Of a stretch of DNA of 64,000 nt, positions 12,277 to 24,575 are shown in pieces. This DNA is from Haemaphysalis longicornis (lineage: Eukaryota; Arthropoda; Arachnida; Ixodida; Ixodidae). The notes beneath the pieces were generated by a model. It did no database searches, had not been told where the DNA came from, and saw only the letters and a list, made by a program, of their open reading frames with translations. Position numbers and translations under genes: made by a program. The stretch spans positions 40,370,711-40,434,710 of the forward strand of contig CM023450.1 of assembly GCA_013339765.2 (NCBI GenBank), read 5' to 3'. Each line of letters starts with the position of its first letter. Position 1 is the first letter of the stretch.

Positions 12277-12936
12277 TGTAAACACTCCACTGTTGATAAG
12301 TACATTTTGAAAATGCGGTACTTTGAATTTCGGGGTAAGCGTCCTTCATCACGTATTCTATAAGCAGGGCTTTCCCACCCTGCTGTAATTCCGTCGTGCA
12401 TAGCTTTCACCTGTAAATTTCAACAAGTTTCTACCTATCTTTGGGGCACGGAAGAAAATTCTTAATGTTATAGAAATGTTGAAAGTGGTGTTCTTTCACC
12501 CACGTTTACATTTTCATGTCATTTTTATTGGCTAAGGTAAATTTAGTGTCGTTTATGTAGTGTGTTGTGGTTTGCGTCTATGCATTTCACTCGTTTTCAC
12601 TGTGTTTGTGGGTTGTCTGCATGCCTGTATTTATTGCTCGCTAACGATGACTGCCTCACTGCCGTGAACTTCTTGTCATCTGTTCACAGTGCCATTTGCT
12701 AGTTTCTGGCAATTAAAGTCCGAGGTAAATAAACTCAGCCGTTTAAGTGTTAGGTGTCGTCGAGCCACGCAGAGCAATGCTGATACTAAACCGGCCAACG
12801 GAAGTTTGGTAGCATCACTAATAACAACCACGTTTTCCCCCTTTTCCCTTTATTTTCCCCCTCATGAAAAAAAAGCTGGAATTCGTGCACTCAAAAAAAT
12901 TCCTGTGCTATTCGTGGCTCTATCATTGTGTAACGC
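12277..12936. other. Featureless AT-rich interval
   Basis: No domain, repeat boundary or exon-like frame could be supported. The 83-codon frame at 12689-12940 has no recognisable motif. Confidence 0.5.
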
Positions 12937-13341
12937 GTGAGAACCCTATTCATCATATTCACTGCCATTGTGTGGATTGGCCCTGCTTCTATTGTTAAAA
13001 GAGCGAGTGTTTTAGAACATCGCCACGACAACTGTAGCCAGGGGCCAGCACACCTGCCGTGCCTACGGCACTTGGAAAAACTGTTGGAGCCTTCGTTGGG
13101 CGGCCGCATTTGCTATTGTGACATGCTCGCTGCAGTAGAGGCTGCACATGTGAACAAAACAGCACTTGGGAGTGAGCTGTCAGCCATAGATATTTACAGA
13201 GTAATGAAAGCCTGTCTGCTGAACAAACCACTGCTGAGGAGATTCACAAGCATTATTCTCCCGATCAACGATGCCGAACAGGCCACCAGCGAAGCAGGCG
13301 TGGCGTGCGCTGGTTATTCTGTGGGACCAATTCTCCAATAG
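12937..13341 (+). other. Unassigned open frame with hydrophobic N-terminus
   Basis: A 134-codon frame begins at a GTG, with no ATG at that point. It starts with a signal-like hydrophobic stretch (TLFIIFTAIVWIGPASIV) and contains several cysteines (CSQGPAHLPC, GGRICYC). It ends at a TAG directly before an A10 run and a LINE tail. It might be an exon of an unrecognised secreted protein, part of a retroelement, or chance. I favour non-coding. Confidence 0.2.
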
Positions 13342-13342
13342 T

Positions 13343-13862
13343 AAAAAAAAAACATCGAATTATAAAAGTGAAGGACATGTATTATCACAGATTGATATGC
13401 AATTACCAAAGCGCCGTGAAGGGCAACTTAGATTTGTTTTTAAACTAGCTCACCTAAATCAAACCACATACACATATCCGTTCCGTAAACAGTCACCATG
13501 GGAAGTTCCCTTTTCCCGCACAAATTATGGGAAAGAAAGATTAGAGCATGCATTGCCTACAACATTAAATTATTTTCATTCAAAAGAAGTCTACATTATA
13601 AAACTGAACCGAAAGAAAACTGTCGAAATGATCTTTTAAAGAGTGCTTGCTACTATCTTTTGTTTTAGTGTGTTTTATTTCAATGCCGTATCATAATGCT
13701 TACGTATGTTTTAATGTTTTAATGCATGTTTGCTTGTGTGACTGCATTGTGACCACTGCCGATGGGTGTCCGGAGCCCCGTCAAGCCGCAAATGAGCGGC
13801 TTTTTCTCCGGTCCCCCTTTTTCGCTGTACTTTTTTTTTTTTTTTGAAGCGAAAATAAAACT
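13343..13862 (+). mobile_element. LINE 3' end (RT C-terminus plus 3' UTR), RNase H-lacking type
   Basis: The frame 13271-13639 contains RTNYGKERLEHALPTTLNYF followed by a basic end (KLNRKKTVEMIF). This is the usual C-terminus of CR1/L2-like LINE reverse transcriptases (pattern R-x-NYG-x8-P-x3-N, then a short basic tail). It is followed by about 220 bp of 3' UTR containing a stable double hairpin (13770-13811) and a terminal T run / AATAAA region. The catalytic RT part is missing, so this is a 5'-truncated dead copy. Clade is inferred from the C-terminus only. Confidence 0.6.
13770..13811 (+). repeat. Nested hairpin in LINE 3' UTR
   Basis: Outer arms CCGGAG (13770-13775) / CTCCGG (13806-13811) enclose inner arms AGCCGC (13784-13789) / GCGGCT (13796-13801). 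LINE transcripts commonly have a 3' stem-loop recognised by their own reverse transcriptase; that role here is inference. Confidence 0.6.
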
Positions 13863-14389
13863 AATTGATTGGTTCCTAGCCGGCTAAGAACGTCCTCGGG
13901 AGATGTTAAGGCAAAACTTCGAGTATCTGGAAAAGGCTATCCTCTGTTCTCGGTGCGTTTGCTTTGGAAGGTTCATCTGCACTTTTCAGATAAGCTGCAC
14001 CCTAGTTTTTTTTTTAATCTTGCATTTCATCTGCTTATTCGGGACAAGATTTCCTCGTAAACACGATTCGTAACGTCAGCTTGGAATTGCGCGCTTTAAA
14101 TGTATATTACTGGCAAATTGCCGCTGCACAGAGGGCTTAGTGTATTCTGAGCGAAGAGTTTTGCGTCCCTAAAACCATGTTCTTATGAAAATAAATGTGA
14201 CGCATTCCGCGGAATGGTACCCTACAGATATTCCATAGCAATGCAACACCCCGCCGATTTAATCTGAAATGATAATTGTGGATTTCCTTTTTTTTTTTTT
14301 TGCGGAAGTTTGTTATTCAGCGCAATCTGTGAAAAAAACTGATGCTGCACCCTATTTCGTCAATATCTGGCATAACTCAAATTTAAGTG

Positions 14390-15275
14390 ATCATGATGAT
14401 GGCTGGCGTTTAATGGCGCAAGGCCAACTAGGGCAACGAGCGCCAAGGTCCGACTATGGCTCCCGATCCAGTGACGTGCACTCACATTAGAGCGGAGAAG
14501 TCGCCATCAAGGCTGGCAGAACTCATCGCAGTGCTGGATGCTCTGCTACACACATCCTTGCTAATCGACACGGCTTCACCAGTGTACAATTTACACTTAT
14601 TCATCGGAAGGTGTACGAGAGCTTCGTAAAACTCTTACGTCCAGCGAACGTCTGCTAGAAATTCAAACCATAGTGGACACTTACCCATGCCGTGTTCGCG
14701 TGTCATTGCGCCAACGCAACAGCCACCCCGCAGTGGAGGTTGCAGATGCCGGCGCACACCCCGTGCGTGTGCAATATCCCGCCTCCCTTGCGCAAACCTT
14801 AATTCGTCAAACGCTGTTCGCCTCGCCAGTGCAAAGGAACGTTTACGGCGCACCGCGCGGTACGTATCTCCCTGGCGGGTTGTCTCGCCAAGATGAGGTC
14901 CTCCTCCGACGTCTTCGCCTGACTGGGCGTCCCCCTCACGCCGGCTGTGACGAGGTCCTGGCCGCCTCAGTACCATGCCCCGTTTAACTACGCGTGCCCC
15001 CTTTCCCCCGCTCCTGTTGAACAGGCTGCAGCAGAGCATTTGGTGTGGAGCTGCCCTGCCCTGAGAGGCCTACACCTTCTGCACATCGCCTCCTGCGGAT
15101 CGGACCCCGGACGTCCGAGGATTTCATGGTGGGGATACAAGGTCCATCCACATCATGGCCCTCTACTCCGATTACCTTCGGGATTCTGGGAACACGCGCT
15201 AAAATCTCAAGTGAAAAAACTTATTAGTCACCCATTCGTTCGAAGGGCGGGGGTGCGGAGAGCGGCATAGGAGGA
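14390..15275 (+). pseudogene. Decayed LINE C-terminus with CCHC-type motif (RNase H-bearing class)
   Basis: Two overlapping frames (14673-14987 and 14947-15270) carry LSRQDEVLLRRLRLTGRPP, then EQAAAEHLVWSCPALRGL. This resembles the segment after the RNase H domain in I/R1-like LINEs, where a C-x2-C...H-x4-C knuckle precedes the stop. Frameshifts separate the pieces and the first Cys pair is damaged. The lead sequence near 14400 (GGCGTTTAATGGCGCAAGG) may be the 3' terminus of a neighbouring element. No catalytic part is present. Confidence 0.55.
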
Positions 15276-15287
15276 AAGAGTAAAGCA

Positions 15288-15355
15288 ACGTGCATACTAG
15301 CGTCGAACTTGCCGTCGGCAGGGCGGCACGGCAAGTTCGACGCTAGTGTGCACGT
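15288..15355. repeat. 68-bp imperfect palindrome (hairpin)
   Basis: Left arm ACGTGCATACTAGCGTCGAA (continuing CTTGCCGT) pairs with the right arm ACGGCAAGTTCGACGCTAGT (continuing GTGCACGT). About 28-bp arms with one or two mismatches and a loop of about 12 bp. No target duplication was recognised. It may be two abutting termini of a DNA transposon or a miniature fold-back element. Confidence 0.75.
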
Positions 15356-18300
15356 AAAGGGCAGCGTGCCGTAAGACGATGGCACAAGGAGGCGCTGGCT
15401 TCATCCAAGTTCACTGCGTATTTGCGCCGGACTGGGAAAACGTCTCTTTTAAATGGTTGGGCGGCGTTCCACCGCGGTCTTATGCCACGTACTACAGTTC
15501 CCGACGGGGACAGCAGGGTTGTTACCCTTGGTCCAGGGCTCAAACGGCCTCTGCCGCTTTGCGGGCCCGCTGAATCAGATTGACCTGGTCTTCACAGCAT
15601 TCGCTGGCCAACGGTGCCTCCAATTGCTCCTCGCGTTTGCGCCTATAGCACCGAATGCACCGAGCAGCGTGTGTGTTTCAAGTTGAGGTGCAGTTGTGTG
15701 CGCGTTCGCTACGCGCTCTCGGTCCGAAAACCGAGCAATCGCTCGACAAATTTGGCTTAACCACGTTCGACCACACGGCAAAAAAAAAAAAAAATTCAGG
15801 CGAAAGCTTTGTTAGTGGGACCGCCTGTTAAAAAACTAATGCATTTCCACATAGACCGGTTGGTTGACCGAAAAACTCTGATAAGATAGATATCTGGACA
15901 CGCGCCGCGTGCGTGAAACCGGGATTCTATTGTGTCAGCACGGTTACTTGAAGATTGCAAAAAAGGAACAGTTCTTGACAAGACAATACACGCATCGATC
16001 AGGGAGAAGGAGTGCAATAGTGCATATCTTTGTCTCATAAACCAGGTATCGGTATACATCTAGACCGTTCAGTAGGTGCCTTTACTTAGTGCGTGAAAAA
16101 TCGTCGAATGGGTTCGTTCTTCGTTTTGCGATTTGGGTGTTTGAAGGTTTGCCGATTGATTGGACGCACTTTCAGCGAAGTTTAGACGCACGTTGAGCGA
16201 AGGTTTTGACGCACTTTTGACGCAACTCTGGCTGTGAGAAAGCTTTCGTACTTCGCTCAACCTTTTTCTTTTTGTTTTGTTGTTGGTAAGGGATGGTAAA
16301 GTTTTTTTACTTAACGTTGGATGGCCTTAATAACAAGCTGCGGGTCAAGTGGCGAGCTGCACGTGCACATTATACGTCAAAGTAAGGTGCCTGTTAACGT
16401 CGTTTCGCTACGCGCAGCAGCCCACGAGAGGAAAGTTTAGGAGCTGTTTCGCTGCCCCAGCCGCCGGATGCCGTATTTTTTGCTCAACGGGGTTATTTCT
16501 TGCTTTCGTATTAAAAAAAAAACAATCCCCACGTGCGGGTCAGGATGCTTCTTCAAACAATCGCCGAGGATTAATTAGAATCAACAAAAAATTGGCTCCA
16601 ATCCACGCAGTGAAGGTGGTTGGAAAGCAAAGCTTTAAACGACACCCACAACAATTGCCCATTCGACGTCATTTGAATTCACACACGTGGCTCTACAAAA
16701 AGTGAAACCAGAGATTCTGCCAGCCATTACCTGGAATTCACGGGGGTGGCGTCTCGAATGCAGCAGCGTCGGCCGCGGTCGGGCTAGAGCGGCGGACGCC
16801 GCCGCTGTAGCCCGGCCGTGCGTCGGCAGAAATAAAACGGTGAGGAGCGTCCTTCGAAGGGTGAGACAGCGGACCCTAGCCATCCTGATGTGCTAGCTCG
16901 GGGCTGCCGCACCGCGCGACATATGTGCAGACACCGAAACAATTCGGCATGGGAGCTTAGTGATTCCCATTTATACCAATTTAAAAGTTTGAGAATGCGA
17001 GACATCCGAGCGAACAGTTTATAATCGCTATTTATCAGAACCAGTGGCTCTTTTCGCCTTTTGTAGTACCTCTTAAAACACAACCGAATCGGTATTCATC
17101 AGTTTATAAAACGGAGGTACCATTCGTGGCAAGCAGTGCGCAAAAGGTAGAGTTTCTCTAGCGGCCAAATGTCTGTATGTAGTCTCAACATTTTGTTTTC
17201 CCACCCGGCAAAGCAATCCTTAACGTATTTTTTGCCGCACGACCACTTAATTCCGTCAGGTCCGGGTTACCCAGGAGGTGCTGTCGAACAAATAATCAAG
17301 CCGTGCGAAGGAAGCGCGCAATGGACGTGAAGCAGCGCTAAAACAGGCCCCAAAAAACCGTCGCTAAAGCAGACGACAAAGCCGCCCCGCCGACGCGCCT
17401 GCCGGTATACTGCGTAGAATACCGCCAGTATGAGCAGGCACCTACGCACGGGGAGCGCTGGGTAACCATTCGCCGCGCCATCTACACTGTGCTCCGTGAG
17501 TGAAAACCGCCCTTCCCCTCCGCAGCCGCATTGGGAGTTTCTTGTCGCGCACGCCACGAAGGAACCGTTGGCTGGTAGAGGTAGAAAGCTTTTCTGTAAT
17601 AACACCTGTGCAAGTGTAGTATAATAGTGCGCACTTCTCTTCCTGTTACCAATGAATAATTGACTACAGTGCAAGGAGCTCAGCTAATAATAAAATATTG
17701 AAGCTATGTGTCTTAATTATGCGCCACAAACAATCTATATACAGTGTATAACATTGTTAGAGTCAGCATAAAGACTCCAGCAGCTTCTTTCCACCATAAC
17801 GAGACCTTCTGCTCGTACTCACAATCCTGACCACCGGATCCTCCCTCGTTTCCGCACTAATTACAGGTTGCAGATGCTACCACGTTATCTCCCATACAAC
17901 TACCATTTTAACAGCGGAGGTGTTCAGCAGGTCGTCATTTTTCGTGTCCGCAGTTCAAAATACCAAAAAATTGCCGAGCGCACGCCCGTGAGCGCAGAAC
18001 TCGCGGCGACAGCCCGGCAGTTAACAGAACCAAGGAAATGCCTTGCTCTCGTGTGTGTGCCTCGCGACGACCGCCCAGCGTCTCCTGCGCACGTTTGTCA
18101 AGCAAGCATGCCTCCTTAGAGAGATTGCCCAAGATTGGCAAAAACAGAGAAAGAAAACTCCAGCGTTCGGCGTAATCGTGGCAATATTTTCTCGGAGTGG
18201 GCAAGACGCGTCATAGCGTACGCCCCTCCAAGATGATGTCCAATGATTATCACTTCCAAAAAATGAAAGCAGCTCCCACTTATAGCAGCAATGACGGAGC

Positions 18301-18750
18301 AGCGAAGAAGAAGCAAATCCGGTGCAATCGGGGACTTAAACCTTCGTGATGGCCGTGAAGGTTGCGTAGAGCTTCGCCACGTACCTTCAAGTCTTAAACC
18401 CGTTCTGTATGGTGCGTTTTTCGCCTGCGAATTCGATGGAACGAACATTCGCACTGGCGAAGTTCACAATGCCAGGAAATGTCGTCTACATGGCCTGCGA
18501 ACGTCGCGATTTTCGCACTTCAGAAACGCATTGTTTGCGGACCGAATTAGGTCTGCCACGAGCAAAGCTTGTGATGTTAAAAAATAAGTTTTATTGTACT
18601 TTCTGGGGAAGTTGTATCAGGTTGTTTTGCAGTAAATATGAGTTTATTAGCGGTTTCATTTAACAATTGCCAGTTATTTTTCAATATAAGCACACATAGC
18701 AGAGAAGACAAACACAGCAAGCAACCCCGGGTTCGCTTGTTGTGCGAGTA
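15356..18750. other. Non-coding block without recognised genes
   Basis: Read on both strands; no domain, exon or bounded transposon was supported. A repeated GACGCACTTT-like word occurs three or four times between 16165 and 16225 but forms no clear array. Short frames such as 17267-17674 (minus) show no recognisable motif. Confidence 0.5.
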
Positions 18751-18759
18751 CATTTTAGA

Positions 18760-19180
18760 TGCGACTGCATCTCATTCACTCGCCTTGTCCCTGCATCCGG
18801 CGTCGTCGGCGTTGTCGTCGGCGTCTGCCCCTACCCCATTCTCCTCGCCGCGCGAGCTGCGCTCTCCGCCGCTCACCCCTCTCCTCTCCGATAGCGAACA
18901 CTCTCTCGCGAGGCGCATTGGCTTGGATTGGATTGGATTGGATTTGGATTGGATTGGATTAAAGTGGATTGTGTTCGATTGTGTTGCGTCATAGCCGCGG
19001 CAGACGCACTGGCGCCGGCACGTCCCCTCACCGTTATGCGCGCTATAAAACGCGCTGCCTGCGCCGCTCCGCTCCATCGTTCCAGCGCCGTTCCTCCGCT
19101 GTCCAACGCTGCAACGTGAACCCCCTATGCGTCGCATCTACACAGGGGTTCCCGCCAGAGGAGGTGGGAGTTTTTTGGTG
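18760..19180. repeat. Composite repeat block with (TTGGA)n and a TATAAAA box
   Basis: A GC-rich stretch (18770-18915) is followed by a TTGGA-type pentamer array (18920-18966), a TATAAAA (near 19044) and the word CCCCCTATGCGTCGCATCTACAC (near 19120). A diverged relative of that word and of the GC-rich lead recurs near 51216 and 50710-50830. It looks like part of a dispersed retroelement family; boundaries are unclear. Confidence 0.4.
18920..18966. repeat. (TTGGA)n pentamer array
   Basis: About nine copies of TTGGA/TTTGGA on the plus strand, introduced by GGCTTGGATTGG. The same word introduces the array at 46850, where it lies at a LINE 3' end. It is not a rotation of TTAGG. Confidence 0.85.
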
Positions 19181-19343
19181 TACCTCGGACGGTTCTTCTT
19201 CGGTTCTTATGTACTTCTTCCGAACTGCTGTGATGTCCGCGACAGCGCGGACACCGATTAAGCATTCATTGAAAACGGCACGCGACATCGTGTTGCGAAC
19301 ACGCGTACGTTTGTGTTGGTGTGCCCGCGCTTACGTCGCACGT

Positions 19344-19404
19344 TAGGGAGCCTACATGCCGCCGCATGTAGGCTCCCTTAAGACGACGGCATGTAGGCTC
19401 CCTA
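19344..19404. repeat. Three-fold inverted/direct repeat of an 18-bp unit
   Basis: TAGGGAGCCTACATGCCG (19344-19361) is followed at once by its inverse CGCATGTAGGCTCCCTTA (about 19363-19380), then by a second inverse copy CGGCATGTAGGCTCCCTA (about 19387-19403). The first and either later copy can form a strong hairpin. Confidence 0.85.
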
Positions 19405-19701
19405 CCGCACGTATGGAAGAAACGCCATCTGACTGCTAAGCGTGCAAATGGTGATGACGTGAAGTGGCCGTGACGTTCACCTAGCTGTGTTCCTATTGGC
19501 CGCAAGTTCCGGCCCCTCTACCGCCTCCACGCCGCACAAGCGGCGTTCGCCAGGGATGCTCGATCTTTCCAAACATTTTTGCCGCAGCAACGAAAAAAGG
19601 TCGTTTTGCCGCATGAGCGGCGCCGCATCTGCGAATTCGCAGGGAAAATCGCACCATGTAGAACGGGCTTTACGTGTTAGTGTGAGCGTCTCTCATTTTT
19701 A

Positions 19702-19958
19702 GGTGCGGAGTGCCTTGGGACCGCACAATGTCCGTCCGCGTCCGTGGACATAGCATTTACAATCGCAAAAGAATCACACAGGCACCGCCAGGATTCGAGC
19801 CTGCGTCTCGTAGCCCAGACAGAGTTAGTGTCAGTCATCTTACCCATTGGGCTACGACCGAGAGTTAATAAGTACCCGAGAGTCGAACGGCTTACTCCCA
19901 AGCCTGTAACGGCGGTGCGGAGTACCTTAGGACCTCCCAACGTCCGTCCGCGTCCATC
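19702..19958 (-). repeat. tRNA-like SINE module flanked by 46-bp direct repeats
   Basis: On the minus strand, an A box TAGCCCAATGGG (near 19855) and B box GGCTCGAATCC (near 19797) are spaced as in a tRNA-derived SINE. On both sides lies a 46-bp direct repeat beginning GGTGCGGAGT and containing CCGTCCGCGTCC (19702-19748 and 19912-19958, a few mismatches). The repeats are too long for a target duplication, so the unit is probably a partial tandem duplication. Confidence 0.55.
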
Positions 19959-20000
19959 CGTGCGTACACAAGTATCAAGCGAAAATCAAGCGAAATTTCA

Positions 20001-20060
20001 TTTGAGCCGTGAGTTGCAGTTTCATTTAGGGAATAATCAAGGTACAACTCACGGCTCAAA
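20001..20060. repeat. 16-bp perfect inverted repeat with 28-bp loop
   Basis: TTTGAGCCGTGAGTTG (20001-20016) pairs exactly with CAACTCACGGCTCAAA (20045-20060). It is followed by three staggered GGCGCAAATCGGATGTCA-like words (20078-20125). Confidence 0.85.
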
Positions 20061-23000
20061 TCGAATGATGGTCGGGGCGCAAATCGGATGTCACTCGGGG
20101 CACAACTTGGATGTCATTTCGAGTCCCCGTACTCCACACCCTCGCAATCATCCACGAAGTGGAGATGCTGCCATTTTTTATATACCTTTTACCTCTTATA
20201 TACCGCTAGAAGTTCTATACTAGCACATTCTCGAAGAATTTGTTTTTTGAAGCTCGTAATAGGTCCGGGAATTGTATGCATACGAGTCGCAGTTGTTCGC
20301 GATACTTCGTATTATTCTATCTGCCTGTAGGGACTTTTTTAATGTTGCACAATGGGCCCCATGAAAGTGTACGTGGTCACAATTGTTTGAAGTGATCCGC
20401 TTCGTAAATGTATGTCAGTACAATGTCATCTAAACAAAGAACGTCTCTTATATGCGATGAATGTTTTCTTTGTTTACATTAATTGCTTTTGTTTTACGTT
20501 ATGGTACTGCAAGACGCTGTCGTGGTACTGTATGGTCGCTGTCGTGTAAAGGAAATCTGGGTTTTTTTACATTCGCTACTGAAGCTTTCAGTCCGGCAGC
20601 GAAGCCAGACATAATAAAATAAAAATTGAATTGAAAAGAAAATACGTGTACATAAATTGCCAGAAAAGTCTGAGTGGTATACAGTTGGTGGACAGTTTGA
20701 TTTACGAAGCCTATAACTTGTGCTCTGTGCTTGGGTGTATGTTGGGCAAAAAAATGGGGTGGCTGAGCGACAATGCGTTTGTTGGAGGAAGAGAAGGAGG
20801 TGGAAAAAAATTGGCCGCGTATCTGCTCCTCTCCTCGCGAATGTCGACAAAAGACGATAGTCTTTATCGGCATTTAAATAATAAAATAAAAAATTTGCCA
20901 AGTGAATGCCTCCCTTCGCTTTCCCGCTCACCTCTCATGTTGTCCCTCTTGCGTCGCGCTCCTCCCAAGGTAAACACGCTAAAGGTTTGCTCAAGTCAAT
21001 TTAAATTTACCGCGTTCCACTGCTCCAGGCCGGGTGCCTCTATGCCAGCGCTGCCGTACGGCGGAGACGCGCTTGAGTCGAGGCGCCCTACTTCAACGTT
21101 TATGAAACCGCGTTGCCCTAGTCCACGTGCGTTCCAAGCAGAACGTGGAACCTATCTAGTGGAACCTTTCGTAACTGTTGCCGCTTGAATCATTAACATG
21201 CCGCCAGAAGCTGTAGTGGCGGAGGCGACAGCAGGCGACAGTGTGATTTTTTTTTTTCTGCAGTAGATGTAGTATTTCATTTCGCAAAAATCAAGCATCT
21301 ATGAATTTTTTTATAAAGGAACACTGTAAATATCCCTTGTGTATTCATTTTCTGCCTTATATTTGCGTAATGTATTGTTCTTGTTCAACAATGTTGACAA
21401 GTATGAACATATAAACCGGACTTAGACGTTCAGATTTCGCCGTGAGTATATAAGACAATAGCGCAGACTCCGTTTTACTTTGGCCGGGGGCCTGAATCGA
21501 GTCACATACAGACAGACAGACATACGGACAGACAAAAATTTCTGGATTTAAGTAGCGCAAGAAAGACTATCGTCTTTGAAAGACTTTATTGAAACCATAA
21601 AGGACTCCGGGTGATAGGCACGCTCGTTCAAGACCTCCTGCTGCGGCACTCTGGCCAGGCACTGCAGTTCACTCGGCCTCGGATGGACCGTTCCCTCACA
21701 GAACCAAAGGCTTGAAAAGGTATCCCGGCGCAGGCACGCGGAGGAATTTTAGACAAGTGTGGAAGAAAAAAGTGCTGTGTGTGGGCTAAATTTGTCGCTG
21801 CAGGTTGCTTATGGACCCGTGTCGAGAAAACGTCACTGTGTGTGTGTGTACGTGCGTTCGTGCGTGCGTGCGTGTGAGTGCGCGTGTGTGCGCGCCTGTG
21901 CATGTGTGTGTGTAACTGATGTCCCTCTTCAGCAGCTGCAAAAAGAGATATAAAGCCTCGAAGCAGGGACAGCATTCGCATCTAGCTTTAACGATGATCT
22001 GGTAGCCAACAAAGAAAGTCATCACATTGCGGCTACACAAGCGTGCGTCCGTTAAGCAGGCTTCTTGAGAGGGCAGTTCTGTCAAATATATATATTTTAG
22101 CCGGGCAGACGTGCGTGCGTAGGAGTGTAGATCGTTCGCTCTCGCACGCACACGCACAACACATGCTCGTCATTTAGCAGATCTTAGGAAGGTTACCTTA
22201 CAGCGCCTTCGTGGGGCATTGTTGAAAAAATACTTAAGCAAGGTCAATTCATGAAGACAGCAGCGCAGGGACGAGAAATTGGCGGCAAGTTTCTCTACGC
22301 TAACGGGATCTCTTGGCGTGCTTGTAACTAAAAAGTATGCCGGCGGGAATTTATGGCCACTTGACTGCGATTCCGGCATGCCGGTATACGTCCATGCCTA
22401 ATTGAGAGACATGATACTATTTCTCGATGGCCTCCTCCCAGCCTTATTGCGTTCGTCGTGACCTATACGAAAAGTCGGGACTATGCGTTAGGCACAAACT
22501 GCAGCTGCGATCGGTTTCGTTTCAGCTGCTTTAGCTTCGCATTCTGCCGTGGCGAAAAACAAAAGTATCAAAAAACAACAAAGAAAGAGTCGGCAGGCAA
22601 TTAAAGCCCCGGACTTTCTTTTACGCCTCGACTCAGCTGGTAAAATGCTGCCTTTAAATTTCCAAGGTACGTCGGCCTGACTAGAAAGATAAAATGAGGA
22701 TAACCTTTCGCTAAAAACGTTGTCGAGGGTATGAAACCCGTCGAGAAACCGTCGTCCGCTCACTCCACTTGTAGAATGACACAAGCGCAGGCGTTGGCGA
22801 GCCGTACGAGAATAGTACATAACGTCGACACCGATTCAATTACAAGGCTGCGTCACATAAAGGTCAGTGCGGCGTTAGTCGTCTGAATGTGAGGAAGCAG
22901 CGCTAGAAAATTGTACAGGACTTCTGAAAATTGTCTACTCCTGCATAAGAATTGTTACATCGCTTGTATTCGCTGCTAGCTTTCGCATAGCCGGGTGCGG

Positions 23001-23456
23001 CTACGAGTGAACAAATTAGGTTACCATTCGTAGTTTTAGCTCGCGTTAGGCAATGTTCGTCTATATTTCATGGTCTTGCGTTTGTGAACTCAAGTACATT
23101 TTTTTTGTTCTTTTTTTCTTGGGAAGAATCAGCATTCACACTACTTTACGACTGAATTTCTTAGCGTCGCCATTTGGGCGCTTTTGTGCACATACAAGGT
23201 AATAAATAGCTGAAACTTTTAACAATTTTCTTTCGTGTTTTTTTTTTCTGGGTTATATTATTTTTCTCCTAATTGCGTTACAGCTGTGTATAAAGTAGAC
23301 CTTCCTAATTTCGTTTTTCGTTCATTTATATATTCTTTTTATTTTTATTTTCCTCGACAAACAAAGTACACTTAACTATTAATTTTCTTAGCTTCTTCAA
23401 TCGAGTGTCTTTTCGTCGTTACAGGGTATTGCACCTGTTGTTGGGCCGTAGTACTC
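20061..23456. other. Non-coding block
   Basis: Only low-complexity features are seen: a CAGACA-rich patch (21508-21534), a TG/CGTG-rich stretch (21835-21912) and AT-rich runs near 23220-23360. The 185-codon frame at 20631-21188 has no recognisable domain and reads through T/A-rich sequence. Confidence 0.5.
21835..21912. repeat. (TG)n / (CGTG)n low-complexity stretch
   Basis: Alternating TG and CGTG dinucleotide-type repeats, imperfect throughout. Confidence 0.85.
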
Positions 23457-23817
23457 TGCAAACAATGTCATCATCACCAGCCTATCTACAGCCCACTGCA
23501 GGGTAAAGGCCTCTCCCATTAATCTCCAATTATCCCGGTCCTGTGCCAACTGTGACCAATTTATACCCCGCAAACTTCTTGATCTCATCTGCCATCTAAC
23601 TTTTTGCCGCCCCCTGCCTACGCTTGCCTTCTCTAGGGATCCACTCTGTTACCCTTAATGACCAACGGTTATCTTGCTTTCGCATTACATGCCCTGCCCA
23701 CGTCCATTTCTTCTTCTTAATTTCTACTAGTATGTCCTTAACACACGTTCGTTCCCTGACCCACTCCGCTCTCTTCTTGTCTTTTAATGTCACGCATTAA
23801 TGTTATGCAAACAATGT
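23457..23817 (-). mobile_element. 5'-truncated RTE-like insertion with 12-bp target duplication
   Basis: On the minus strand this encodes the last about 100 residues of the same protein as the element at 1-2734 (KWTWAGHVMRKQDNRWSLRV, then the GINWSQLAQDR segment) and ends in the same TGATGATGA tail. It is flanked by the perfect direct repeat TGCAAACAATGT (23457-23468 and 23806-23817), the expected target-site duplication. About 15 bp of filler (23791-23805) lie at the 5' junction. At 337 bp it is dead on arrival, but the intact duplication indicates a fairly recent insertion. Confidence 0.9.
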
Positions 23818-24575
23818 ATTGCGCATTAAAATGGAACGTGTTATAAGGACGCAGACAACGAAACAAGTAAACATAACGACTAAGAAAATGGAGGGCGGGG
23901 GGGGGGGGGGTGGCAGATGTGGTATAGTGCAAGCACTTTCGAGCACAAGCATGCAAAGATCTGGTTCTACAAAAAGCACTTTGCACAAAAAATAGGGGCA
24001 ATCGTGAGATAAAATAGTAGCAGTGAGCTCTTTCCCCCCTAGCACACCTCAGTAATGAATAAGAACGCAAATAATACGAGTACTTTTTAACACAACTCCG
24101 TTACCACGCAATATAGTGTGCTTAGGGTACTGAGAGTTCGCGTTTGCGAGCGGGCGAGCTACAATCAACCTGTGGTTAAAATAAATCAACATTGCCGCAG
24201 CGAGAGTATTTCCCGGCCAAATCGCAATTCTGTTTCGCGGGTCAATTGTCTTTTTCAATATTCGCATCACAACGGCCCGCACTGCCGCGGTGCGCAATTT
24301 CGGCCGAACTTATCAACCACTCCTCTACTTTCTCGCACTGTCGTTCCTGCGCTTGCATGGCCTACGAATTCCTTATTTTGCGATGCGGGTGAGATGAAGC
24401 ATCAACAACGCTGATATCCAGCCCTTCCTTTCCCAACTTTCCTAAACTTTCCATTCGAAAGCATTAAATGGTCGCTTCGAGTGATAAAACCGGCTTTGGC
24501 GTTGGCCTCCGCAACAACGAAACGGCTCATAGACCAGGCGAATTTTAAAGCGTTCCACAGCGCGAGCCGTTCCGT

